From: CANKHA01 sp963731585
GTDB lineage: Bacteria > Pseudomonadota > Alphaproteobacteria > Rhizobiales > Xanthobacteraceae
Length of the DNA: 64,000 bases
Direction: 5' to 3'
NCBI GenBank assembly: GCA_963731585.1
Contig: CAVSWC010000007.1
Coordinates: forward strand, 62,001 to 126,000
Shown here piece by piece: positions 47,237-55,766 of the stretch (position 1 is the first letter of the stretch; every line of letters begins with the position of its first letter). Below the pieces are notes generated by a model. That model ran no database searches. It was given only the letters and a program-made list of their open reading frames with translations, and had not been told where the DNA came from. A program made the translations under genes and the position numbers.

Positions 47237-47752
47237 TCAGCTCACCGCACTACCGCCTTTCGCGCGGGTTTGAGTCTTGTCTTCGACCTGCCGCTCCACC
47301 GCCACGCTCAGGCGCTGATAGACGCCTAGCCCCAGCACCAGCAGGATCGCGGCGATCATCAGGAAGGTCGGATAGAGCAGTTTGGTGACATCCTCCTGCG
47401 TCACGCGGAAGATCGTCACCAGTGCTTCGAGGAATACCGCAATCGCGATGGTGGAAATGAACCGCGTCAGGCTGCGCCGCGCTTCCGAGGCGACGCGCAT
47501 TTCGCGCCCGCGCACGACTTCTTCCTCGATCAGATATTTCGCGACGTCGAACACCGCGATGGATACGACCACGTAACCGATGCCGCTCAGCGCCGAGAGC
47601 CCGACATGCTGGCGCGACCAGGCCGCGGCCACGAAGTCGCTCACCGCACTTCCGGCTAGCACGAGGGCGAAGAGGGCGAGGAGCGCCGCCGCGAGCCCGA
47701 ATATGGCGCGCGAGACGAAATCGAAGGTGCCGTCGACACTTTTGGTTTTCAC
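47237..47752 (-). CDS. membrane protein, four helices, unknown function
   Basis: A 171-residue protein with helices near residues 17-40, 53-72, 96-116 and 126-146 (for example LYPTFLMIAAILLVLGLGVY). A charged stretch EEEVVRGREMRVASEARRSL lies between helices two and three. The start is GTG at 47752 with GGGAGAACCG before it. I do not recognise a named family. It is convergent with the radical SAM gene. Confidence 0.7.
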   Translation of the reverse strand: MKTKSVDGTFDFVSRAIFGLAAALLALFALVLAGSAVSDFVAAAWSRQHVGLSALSGIGYVVVSIAVFDVAKYLIEEEVVRGREMRVASEARRSLTRFISTIAIAVFLEALVTIFRVTQEDVTKLLYPTFLMIAAILLVLGLGVYQRLSVAVERQVEDKTQTRAKGGSAVS

Positions 47753-47846
47753 CGGTTCTCCCGCGCCAAGGACGTTGCGTCATTTTTCCCCGCTATTAGA
47801 AGGCTGGCCGGCGTTTTAGGCAACCTCGGTTGTCAGCCCGCTCGCA

Positions 47847-48570
47847 ATGCGCAACATGGCAGCCATGAGTTGGCCCGCCTCCATACGCCTCCTGCGCCTG
47901 CCGCTGCCCGAAGCGGACGTCCGTCCGACCTTCAACCGGGAGCGGCGCGCCATGAAACGCGGGATTTTCCCCGTAGCCGGCTGCGACGAGGCGGGCAGGG
48001 GACCCCTGGCCGGCCCGGTGGTTGCGGCTGCCGTGATCCTCAATCCCCAGCGCATTCCGCGCGGGCTCAACGATTTCAAAGAAACTCACGCCGCAAGCGC
48101 GCGAGGCGCTTTACCTGAAAATCTGCGCCAGTGCGGAGGTGGCCGTCGCCTTCGGTTCCATCGAGCGCATCGATCGCGACAACATCCTTCGGGCCTCGCT
48201 CTGGGCGCTGGCGCGGGCGGTACAAGCCTTGCCGCTGCGGCCGAAGCTGGTTTTCGTCGACGGGAACCAAAAGATTGACTGCGGCTGCGACTGCGAGACC
48301 GTAGTCAGCGGCGACGCCCTGGTGCTCTCCATCGCCGCCGCCTCCATCGTTGCCAAAGTCACCCGCGACCGCCTGATGACGCGGCTGGGCGCCGCCCATC
48401 CCGGCTACGGCTTCGAGCGCCATATGGGCTACAGCGTGCCGGAGCATTTCGCAGCGCTCACAAGACTTGGACCCACCGTCCATCACCGCCGGTCGTTTGC
48501 GCCGGTAGCGGCGGCCTATGGCGACCCGGTTGTCCTGGAAGAGTCTGCTGCGTCACCTTTGGCTCTGTAG
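47847..48570 (+). CDS. rnhB: ribonuclease HII (one frameshift)
   Basis: About 241 residues. It cleaves RNA of RNA-DNA hybrids and removes misincorporated ribonucleotides. The catalytic site is VAGCDEAGRGPLAGPVVAAAV near residue 43; after the break come SIERIDRDNIL, VFVDGNQKI and AAASIVAKVTRDRLM. The frame changes at 48072-48074, where a TTT run has one T too many; removing it gives NDSKKLTPQAREALYLKI, the family sequence. A basic 35-residue extension precedes the core, common in this order. Confidence 0.9.
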
Positions 48571-48623
48571 CTTCCGCGGGCTGTTCCGGATAATTTGCGC
48601 CCCTCTTCACCCGCCGGGCAACG

Positions 48624-50150
48624 ATGCTCTACGTCTCCCTGATCTTTGAATCGCTGCGGGCGCGTCCCCGGCTGACGTTCTGGACCGCCGCGTTGGCACA
48701 GGCCACGCTGTGGACCTTGCTGCCGACGCTGTTCTATTCCTCGCCGCCGGGCGAATTGCCGATCGTGCTGGCGGTCGGGCATGAGTTCCAGCTCGGCAGC
48801 GATCGCGGGCCGCCGCTTGCCTTCTGGCTGGCGGAAATAGCCTATCGGCTCAGCGGCAGCATGGCCGGCGTCTATCTGTTGTCGCAGGCCTGCGTGGTCG
48901 CGACCCTGATGGGTATCTTCGCGCTCGGCCGATCCACGGTCGGAACAGCGCAGGCGGTGCTGGCGGTGCTGCTGATGATCGGCGTCATCGCAATGTCGGT
49001 GCCGACGCCGGAATTCGGTCCCGCCATCCTCGCCATGCCGATCTGGACGATGGTGCTGCTGCATTTCTGGCGCGCGGTCGGCGAGGGCCGGAGCGAATAC
49101 TGGATCGCGCTCGCGGTCGGCATGGGACTGCTCCTGCTCACCACCTCGCTGGGCTGGATCTTTTTCATCCTGCTCGCGGTGTTTGCCGCTGCCTCCGTGC
49201 ACGGGCGTGCCGCTTTCCGCAGTATCGCCCCCTGGCTCTGCAGCTTTGTCGCCATTCTGGTAGCCGCGCCCTATCTGGCCTGGCTGGCGCATGCGGATGA
49301 TGTCTGGAAGCCGGGACTGGCGCGGCTCTCCGCCATCGACCTGCTCTCCGCCGTCGGGGAATGGCTGCGCATCCTCTGGAATCTGGCGGTGGCGCATGTC
49401 GGTCTCGTGCTCTTTGCGGCGCTCGCAAGCGCGTGGCGGTTGCCGCGCGGCACCCGGCTGCCCACCGTGAATCGCCCGGCCATGCGGCCTCTGGCCAAGT
49501 CCATGATCTATTTTTTCGCGCTTGCGCCGCTACTCGCTGCGACCGGCGCCGTCGCGCTGCTTGGTCAGCCCTGGTCGCTCGCCGCGGCGGGCCCGGTGGT
49601 GGTATGTTCCGGTCTTGTCGTGATGGTGCTGGCCGGAAACCAGATCCCGCTTTACCGGCAACGCTTGCTGAGCATGGCCTGGGTCAGCCTGCTGGTCGGC
49701 CCGCCAGTAGTGTTGGGCGTTGCACTGTTGCTGCTGCCCTGGACCTTCGCAATCGATTTCAAGGTTCTTTACCCCGCAGCCGAGATGGGCCGGTTTTTTG
49801 CAGAGACTTTCGAGCGGCGTACCGGACGGCCGCTGACCATCGTCGCGGGCGATCCCGAAATTGCGGCGCTGGTCGCATTGGAGCGGCGCACGCGGCCGAG
49901 CTTACTGATGGGTGCTCCGGCGCGCTCGCGTTGGGTCAGCGTGGCGGATGCGCGGACAAACGGCGCGGTGGTCGTCTGGTTGGCGACCGACACGCCCGGC
50001 ACGCCGCCGGCCGAGATCAAAGCAAGCTTTCCCGATCTGGTGGTGGAAGTGCCGCGCGCCTTTGCGCGCTCGATCCAGGGGCGGTTGCCGCTTCTGCGCG
50101 TCGGCTGGGCCGTGATTCGCCCGCAGGCGCCCGCGCCGCCGGCTCAGTGA
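48624..50150 (+). CDS. GT39-like glycosyltransferase-family membrane protein
   Basis: A 508-residue protein with about ten to eleven helices and a soluble C-terminal third. The first extracytoplasmic loop holds FYSSPPGELPIVLAVGHEFQLGSDRGPPLAFW (given in parts), where a DRGPP stretch replaces the DEAxY-type motif of ArnT/PMT proteins. This suits a lipid-linked sugar transferase acting outside the membrane. It is intact. Donor and acceptor are unknown. Confidence 0.75.
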   Translation: MLYVSLIFESLRARPRLTFWTAALAQATLWTLLPTLFYSSPPGELPIVLAVGHEFQLGSDRGPPLAFWLAEIAYRLSGSMAGVYLLSQACVVATLMGIFALGRSTVGTAQAVLAVLLMIGVIAMSVPTPEFGPAILAMPIWTMVLLHFWRAVGEGRSEYWIALAVGMGLLLLTTSLGWIFFILLAVFAAASVHGRAAFRSIAPWLCSFVAILVAAPYLAWLAHADDVWKPGLARLSAIDLLSAVGEWLRILWNLAVAHVGLVLFAALASAWRLPRGTRLPTVNRPAMRPLAKSMIYFFALAPLLAATGAVALLGQPWSLAAAGPVVVCSGLVVMVLAGNQIPLYRQRLLSMAWVSLLVGPPVVLGVALLLLPWTFAIDFKVLYPAAEMGRFFAETFERRTGRPLTIVAGDPEIAALVALERRTRPSLLMGAPARSRWVSVADARTNGAVVVWLATDTPGTPPAEIKASFPDLVVEVPRAFARSIQGRLPLLRVGWAVIRPQAPAPPAQ

Positions 50151-51148
50151 TAGCTCTCGCCTTCCGCCACCTTACCGCGGAACAGCCAGTAGATCAGCGC
50201 GGTATAGCCGAGGATGACCGGCAGCAGAATCAGCGTGCCGACCAGCATGAAAATCTGGCTCACCGGCGCCGCGGCGGCGTCCCAGACCGTCAACGTGGGC
50301 GGTACCAGATAGGGGAACCAGGAAATCACCAGCCCTATATAGCCGAGCAGGAATAGCCCGATCGCCGAGAGGAAGGGCAGCGCGTCGCTGCCTTTCTGCA
50401 ATCCGTGCCAGCAGAGATAAGCGGTGAGCGCGGTCACCACCGGCACCGGCCAGAGAAAGAAGATGTTCGGCATGGAGAACCATCGCTGCGCGATGCTCGG
50501 CATCAGCAATGGCGTCCACAGGCTGACGATGCCCATGAAGACCAGCACGCCCAGCAGCAGGACCATCGCGCCTGGCGCTTCGCACGCATGGCGACCGCGC
50601 CCTCGGTCTTCATGATCAGCCAGGTCGCGCCGAGGAGCGCATAGCCCACCGCCACGCCGAGCGCGCAGATCGCCGCGAACGGCGTTGCCCAATCGAACGC
50701 GCCGCCCGCGAACGCGCCGTTCTCGATCTTCACGCCCTGGATCATGCCGCCGAGGACGAGACCCTGACAGAGCGCGGCGAGCGTGGAGCCGCCGGCGAAG
50801 GCGGCGTCCCATTTCGCCTTGCCGCCGGCGATGCCGCGGAATTCGAAGGCCACGCCGCGGAACACCAGCGCCAGCAGCATCAGGATGATCGGAATGTAGA
50901 AGGCCGGCATGATGATTGCGTATGCGGGCGGGAAGGCCACCAGCAATCCGCCGCCGCCCAGCACCAGCCAGGTCTCGTTGCCGTCCCAGAACGGTTTGAC
51001 CGAGGCCATCATCTGGTCGCGCTCGCCGGTCGTTGGCCGCAAAGGGAAACAGGATGCCGAGCCCGAGATCGAAGCCGTCGAGGATCACATACATCGCGAC
51101 GGCGGTTCCGATCACGCCGGCCCAGATCAGCGGGAGATACCATTCCAT
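50144..51148 (-). CDS. cydB: cytochrome bd-type ubiquinol oxidase subunit II (two compensating frameshifts)
   Basis: About 335 residues. The N-terminus (LPLIWAGVIGTAVAMYVILDGFDLGLGILFPF) and C-terminus (PPTLTVWDAAAAPVSQIFMLVGTLILLPVILGYT) are in one frame; residues 41-195 are in another (ERDQMMASVKPFWDGNETWLVLGGGGLLVAFP), given in parts. Breaks lie near 51030-51040 and 50575-50590. It overlaps nothing and starts two bases after cydA, so the pair is one operon. It stabilises the haem-bearing subunit I. Confidence 0.88.
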   Translation of the reverse strand: MEWYLPLIWAGVIGTAVAMYVILDGFDLGLGILFPFAANDRRARPDDGLGQTVLGRQRDLAGAGRRRIAGGLPARIRNHHAGLLHSDHPDAAGAGVPRRGLRIPRHRRRQGEMGRRLRRRLHARRALSGSRPRRHDPGREDRERRVRGRRVRLGNAVRGDLRARRGGGLCAPRRDLADHEDRGRGRHACEAPGAMVLLLGVLVFMGIVSLWTPLLMPSIAQRWFSMPNIFFLWPVPVVTALTAYLCWHGLQKGSDALPFLSAIGLFLLGYIGLVISWFPYLVPPTLTVWDAAAAPVSQIFMLVGTLILLPVILGYTALIYWLFRGKVAEGESYH

Positions 51149-51150
51149 GC

Positions 51151-52518
51151 TCAGCCTCCCCCTTTAGCGGCAGCAAGCGGGCTGCGTGTCGGCATCGGCT
51201 CTTGCGCGCCGGCGGGCAGGCCCCAGGCGATCAGCCGGTTGATGTAATAGATGCCCATCGCAAAGACGATGCCGTAGACGATGACGAAGAGTGCGAGCGT
51301 CGCGGCGATGCTGGAGCCCGGCACCGGCGAGACACCGTCGGCGGTGCGCAAAATGCCATGCACCAGCCAGGGCTGACGCCCGCTTTCGGTGACCACCCAG
51401 CCTGCGATCACTGCGACGAAGCCGACCCACCAGGTCTGCGCGACGATGCGCAGGAACCAGCGGGTGTTGAACAGCTGCTCCCGCCACATCAGCCAGACGC
51501 CATAAAGCGCGGCCGCGATCATGAAAAAGCCGACCGCCAGCATGATGCGGAATCCGAAAAACACGTTGAGCAGCGGCGGCCGGTCCTGCGGCGGCACGCT
51601 CTTCAGGCCGGGAAACAGGCCGTTCGGATCATGCGTAAGAATCAACGACGATCCGCGCGGAATGGAAATTTCGAAGTGATTGGTTTCGGCTTTGGCGTCC
51701 GGCCAGGCAAAGATATGGAAATCGCCGGGCTTTGATCCGTCCCAGTGTCCTTCCATCGCCGCCACTTTGATCGGCTGATGCTTCAGCGTGTTCAGGCCGT
51801 GCTGATCGCCGATGAACAATTGCAACGGTGCAAGGATTGCGGCGAGCCCGATGCCCATGCGCAACATGATGCGGGCCTCTTCCAGATGACGGCCGCCCAG
51901 CAAGTAACGCGCGCCCACGGCGATCACCACGAAAGCGGTGGTGAGATAGGCGGCGTTTAGCATATGCGCGAAGCGATAGGGGAAGCTCGGGCTGAAGATG
52001 ATCTCGAACCAGCTCACCGGGTAGGCGATGCCGCCGCGCATCTCATGCCCGGTCGGCGTGTGCATCCAGCTATTGGCGGCGAGAATCCAGAATGCGGAGA
52101 TCGCGGTGCCGACCGCCACCGCGATGGCTGAAAACACATGCAGCCAGCGCGGCACGCGGTCGCCGCCGAACAGCAGGATGCCCAAGAACGTGGCTTCCAG
52201 GAAGAATGCCGCGAGCACCTCATAGCCGATCAACGGACCGATCACGTTGCCGGTGACGAGCGAGAAGCGGCTCCAGTTGGTGCCGAGCTGATAAGACAGC
52301 ACGATGCCGGAGACCACGCCCATCGCGAAGGACACCGCGAAGATCCGGGTCCAGAAGCGCGCGATGTTGCGGTAGACGTCGCGTCCGGTCCATCCCCACA
52401 GCACCTCCAACGTCGCGATATAAGCGGAGAGCCCGATGGTGAAGCTCGGAAAGATAATGTGGAAGGCGATGGTGAAGGCGAATTGCCAGCGCGCGAGCAG
52501 GACCGGATCGAAATCCAT
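51151..52518 (-). CDS. cydA: cytochrome bd-type ubiquinol oxidase subunit I, CioA-like
   Basis: A 455-residue haem protein that oxidises ubiquinol and reduces O2. Ligand histidine lies in AFHIIFPSFTIGLSAY near residue 19; the GWVVTESGRQPW segment near 390 forms the quinol site end. The length and short Q-loop match the cyanide-insensitive oxidase (CIO) type rather than the longer E. coli type. It is intact. It is upstream of cydB. cydDC are not in the window, as is usual for CIO operons. Confidence 0.92.
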   Translation of the reverse strand: MDFDPVLLARWQFAFTIAFHIIFPSFTIGLSAYIATLEVLWGWTGRDVYRNIARFWTRIFAVSFAMGVVSGIVLSYQLGTNWSRFSLVTGNVIGPLIGYEVLAAFFLEATFLGILLFGGDRVPRWLHVFSAIAVAVGTAISAFWILAANSWMHTPTGHEMRGGIAYPVSWFEIIFSPSFPYRFAHMLNAAYLTTAFVVIAVGARYLLGGRHLEEARIMLRMGIGLAAILAPLQLFIGDQHGLNTLKHQPIKVAAMEGHWDGSKPGDFHIFAWPDAKAETNHFEISIPRGSSLILTHDPNGLFPGLKSVPPQDRPPLLNVFFGFRIMLAVGFFMIAAALYGVWLMWREQLFNTRWFLRIVAQTWWVGFVAVIAGWVVTESGRQPWLVHGILRTADGVSPVPGSSIAATLALFVIVYGIVFAMGIYYINRLIAWGLPAGAQEPMPTRSPLAAAKGGG

Positions 52519-52640
52519 GGTCGGTCACCTGAGAGAGTTAATCCATGCCCTACAGGGTCTCTTCTATCACGTAAAGCGATGGCAATTGTGGCGGTGAGGT
52601 CGACTGAGGACTGCCACGTTGTATTGCGCGCCGGGAACTT

Positions 52641-53505
52641 CTAGATACCGAGCGCCTTCTTGATCGCCAGGAAATCCCGCCATGCCAGACGCTTCTGCAG
52701 CGGGCTGCGCAGCAGAAAGGCGGGGTGGAATGTCGCCATGGCGCGGATCTCGCGCTTGCCGGTGTGATAGCTGAACCAGCGCCCGCGCATCTTGGTGATC
52801 CCCTCTCGGATGCCGAGCAGCGTCTGCGCGGAAGGCCCGCCGAGACAAACAAGAATGTCGGGATCGACCAGCTCGATCTGCCGCTGGATGAAGGGCAGGC
52901 AGATTTGCGACTCCTGCGGCGTCGGCGTGCGGTTGCCGGGCGGCCGCCATGGGATGATGTTGGCGATATAGACGCTGCTGCGGTCGAGGCCGATCGCGCT
53001 AAGCATCCGGTCGAGCAGCTTTCCCGAACGTCCGACGAAGGGCAGACCTTCGATGTCTTCGTCGCGGCCGGGCGCTTCGCCCACAAACATGATCTTCGCT
53101 TGTGGGTTGCCGTCAGCAAAGACGAGCTGAGTGGCCGTGCCTTTCAGCGCGCAGCCCTCGAAGACAGCGAGCGCGGCGCGCAGATCGTCCAGGGCGGCGA
53201 TGCCTTTGACCGCCTCCTGCGCGGCCATGGATGCGGCGTCGGGGGAGGGTGGGGCTGACCTCCCGAAAGCGAAGCGGCAGACTCCGCGCCACTCCCTCCC
53301 CCCTTGCGGGGGAGGGTTGGGGAGGGGGGTGAGCTGACCCGCCTCCCGCCGCGCTTCGCGCGTCGACCTCCGCCGCAAGGGGGTAGGTGAACGAAGAAAG
53401 ATCGGCGAAACGGTCCACCGGCTCTTCTCCGACGGGCGCATCGACCCCCGCCTCGAGATAAAAGGCCAGAAGCTCGCGCGCGGCTTTTTCGGTATCGGGC
53501 GTCAT
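52641..53505 (-). CDS. uracil-DNA glycosylase, family 4-like, with repeat in the linker (one frameshift)
   Basis: About 287 residues. The N-terminal segment (TEKAARELLAFYLEAGVDAPVGEEPVDRF) starts at 53505, overlapping the upstream stop as ATGA. The catalytic domain is in another frame: VFADGNPQAKIMFVGEAPGRDED, GLPFVGRSGKLLD, IIPWRPPGNRTPTPQE and the HPAFLLR motif. Between them lies a CCCTCCC-type repeat (53292-53388) that encodes low-complexity Pro/Gly residues. Only one Cys of the expected CxxC cluster pair is present in EGCALK. It removes uracil from DNA. The frame change lies between 53300 and 53440. Confidence 0.83.
53292..53388. repeat. CCCTCCC-type dispersed repeat inside the udg gene
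   Basis: CTCCCTCCCCCCTTGCGGGGGAGGGTTGGGGAGGGGG at the left (given here in 20-base parts: CTCCCTCCCCCCTTGCGGGG, then GAGGGTTGGGGAGGGGG) and GTCGACCTCCGCCGCAAGGG at the right. Same order of elements as 40045-40144. Confidence 0.7.
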
Positions 53506-53801
53506 GGAGCGGGTGAACACGGAACTTGATCGTAGTTCCGATTTCGATAGGCCTCAAAATTGGCGGAGCCGATACGGCCGCGATCACAGATAAAAGTCAC
53601 GCCTTCCCCGCTGGGTTTGCGAAACCAGATTTTGTCCTGGAATACGCGGATAGCTTGCATTTCGTAGCCTTCCGCCAGCAAGGAAGCCAGCGTTCGTGAC
53701 GGGGGCGGCGGCGGCGGGAGCTGTGCGGTGCCGGTCTGTGCGTAAGCTTGGCTGACGCAGGCAAACATCAAGGCGAGGAGCAGAAGTTTATTAATTGCCA
53801 T
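53502..53801 (-). CDS. small secreted protein, unknown function
   Basis: A 99-residue protein with a clear signal peptide (KLLLLALMFACVSQAYA, cleavage near residue 21), a run of six prolines, then about 65 residues with GYEMQAIRVFQDKIWFRKPSG and two cysteines (FICDRG; VPCSPAP) that may pair. I do not recognise a named family. Its stop overlaps the uracil-DNA glycosylase start (ATGA), so the two are translationally coupled although their functions look unrelated. Confidence 0.72.
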   Translation of the reverse strand: MAINKLLLLALMFACVSQAYAQTGTAQLPPPPPPSRTLASLLAEGYEMQAIRVFQDKIWFRKPSGEGVTFICDRGRIGSANFEAYRNRNYDQVPCSPAP

Positions 53802-53900
53802 CGCTGTAGAGGAACTGGGGTTTTAGGATAGCGCATTGTAGCACGTCCGCCGCCTGGGCCGCGACTTGTGGCAAACTGGCAAAGAGAATCAGGGCCGCCC

Positions 53901-55583
53901 ATGGACGCGCAAACGCCGAGCGCCGAAGCCTCAGCCGCCGAATTTCCCGCGCGTGAGGCAATGGAATTTGACGTGGTGATCGTTGGCGCCGGTCCGGCCG
54001 GGCTCGCCGCTGCAATCCGGCTGAAGCAGATCAGCCCGGAAATCACTGTGGTCATAGTGGAAAAAGGCTCCGAGGTCGGGGCGCATATTCTGTCCGGCGC
54101 GGTGATCGATCCGATCGGGCTTGATCGCCTGCTGCCCGACTGGCGCAACGAAGACAGCCCAATCAAGACCAAGGTTTCCACCGACCGGTTCTATTGGCTG
54201 GGGCCATCCGGCGGATTGCGGCTGCCGAATTTTCTGATGCCGCCGCTGATGGCCAACCACGGCAATTACATCGTCTCGCTCGGCGAGGTTTGCCGCTGGC
54301 TGGCGTCGAAGGCGGAGGCCGCGGGTGTCGAAATCTATCCCGGCTTCGCAGCGGCGGAAGTGTTGTATGACGGCGGCGGCGCGGTTGCCGGCATCGCCAC
54401 CGGCGACATGGGCATCGGCAAGGACGGCAAGCCGAAGGAGAATTTCACCCGCGGCATGGAGCTGCGCGCGAAATACACGCTCTTTGCCGAAGGCGCGCGC
54501 GGCAATCTCACCAAGGCTCTGCTGAATCGCTATGCGCTCGGGGCCGAATGCGAGCCGCAGAAATTCGGCCTTGGATTGAAAGAGCTGTGGCAAGTTGCGC
54601 CGGCAAAGCATCAGCCCGGCCTGGTGCAGCATTCCTTCGGCTGGCCGCTTGATAGCGGCACCGGCGGCGGCTCGTTCGTTTATCACTACGGCGACAATCT
54701 CGTTTCGGTCGGCTTCGTGGTGCATCTCAACTATGAAAATCCCTATCTCTCGCCCTTCGATGAGTTCCAGCGCTTCAAGACGCATCCGCTCATTCGCGAT
54801 ACTTTCGCCGGCGGCAAGCGGCTTTGCTACGGCGCGCGCGCATTAACCGAGGGCGGCTATCAGTCGGTGCCAAAACTGACGTTTCCTGGCGGCGCGCTGG
54901 TTGGCTGCGCAGCCGGCTTCATGAACGTTCCGCGCATCAAGGGCAGCCATAATGCCATGCTGTCCGGCATGCTTGCGGCGGAGCATGTTGCGCAGGCGCT
55001 TTCGGCCGGCCGCGGCAATGACGAACTCGCCGGCTATGAGCAGGCTTGGCGAAAGTCGGAAATCGGAGACGATCTTTGGAAAGTGCGTAACGCCAAACCG
55101 CTGTGGTCGAAATTCGGCACCTTCGCCGGCATCGCGCTCGGCGGGCTGGACATGTGGACCAACACGCTTGGTTTCTCGCTGTTCGGCACGCTTCGTCACG
55201 GCAAGCCGGATTATGCTTCGCTGACGCCGGCTCTGGGGTCGCAACCGATCGCCTATCCGAAACCCGACGGCGCGTTGACCTTCGACCGTCTGTCGTCGGT
55301 ATTCCTGTCCAATACCAATCACGAGGAAGGGCAGCCGGCGCACCTCGTCGTGCACGACATGGCCCTGCAGAAATCATCCGAGCATGATGTCTATGGCGGA
55401 CCCTCAGCGCGCTATTGCCCGGCCGGTGTGTATGAATGGGTGGAGGAGGGTGGCACGCCGCGCTTTGTCATCAATGCGCAGAATTGCGTCCACTGCAAAA
55501 CCTGCGACATCAAAGACCCGAATCAGAACATCACCTGGCTGCCCCCGGAAGGGGGTGGGGGGCCGAATTACCCGAATATGTGA
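53901..55583 (+). CDS. electron transfer flavoprotein-ubiquinone oxidoreductase
   Basis: A 560-residue membrane-associated flavoprotein passing electrons from ETF (acyl-CoA and amine dehydrogenases) to ubiquinone. FAD motif VVIVGAGPAGLAAAIRL near residue 26; LFAEGARGNLTKAL near 195; VGCAAGFMNVPRIKG near 335; C-terminal [4Fe-4S] ferredoxin domain with CVHCKTCDIKDP near 533 and the earlier YCPAGVYE. It is intact. The ATG at 53901 follows an AGGG. It fits a metabolism using fatty or aromatic acids, like aceA here. Confidence 0.94.
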   Translation: MDAQTPSAEASAAEFPAREAMEFDVVIVGAGPAGLAAAIRLKQISPEITVVIVEKGSEVGAHILSGAVIDPIGLDRLLPDWRNEDSPIKTKVSTDRFYWLGPSGGLRLPNFLMPPLMANHGNYIVSLGEVCRWLASKAEAAGVEIYPGFAAAEVLYDGGGAVAGIATGDMGIGKDGKPKENFTRGMELRAKYTLFAEGARGNLTKALLNRYALGAECEPQKFGLGLKELWQVAPAKHQPGLVQHSFGWPLDSGTGGGSFVYHYGDNLVSVGFVVHLNYENPYLSPFDEFQRFKTHPLIRDTFAGGKRLCYGARALTEGGYQSVPKLTFPGGALVGCAAGFMNVPRIKGSHNAMLSGMLAAEHVAQALSAGRGNDELAGYEQAWRKSEIGDDLWKVRNAKPLWSKFGTFAGIALGGLDMWTNTLGFSLFGTLRHGKPDYASLTPALGSQPIAYPKPDGALTFDRLSSVFLSNTNHEEGQPAHLVVHDMALQKSSEHDVYGGPSARYCPAGVYEWVEEGGTPRFVINAQNCVHCKTCDIKDPNQNITWLPPEGGGGPNYPNM

Positions 55584-55766
55584 GGGAAAAAAGTTCCACC
55601 CGGCCACGATGCCGCCATACCGGCGCATTCATCCTGCTTCATACGACCGGTGCCGGCGTCTTCTTGCAGCCAGGACGCAAAAGGGCCATTCTCGATGTGC
55701 GGCCGCCGGGGCCGCATATCTCATTTTTCGCCGGATTCGCCATTCTCCGATGGAGACCATTGCTCC

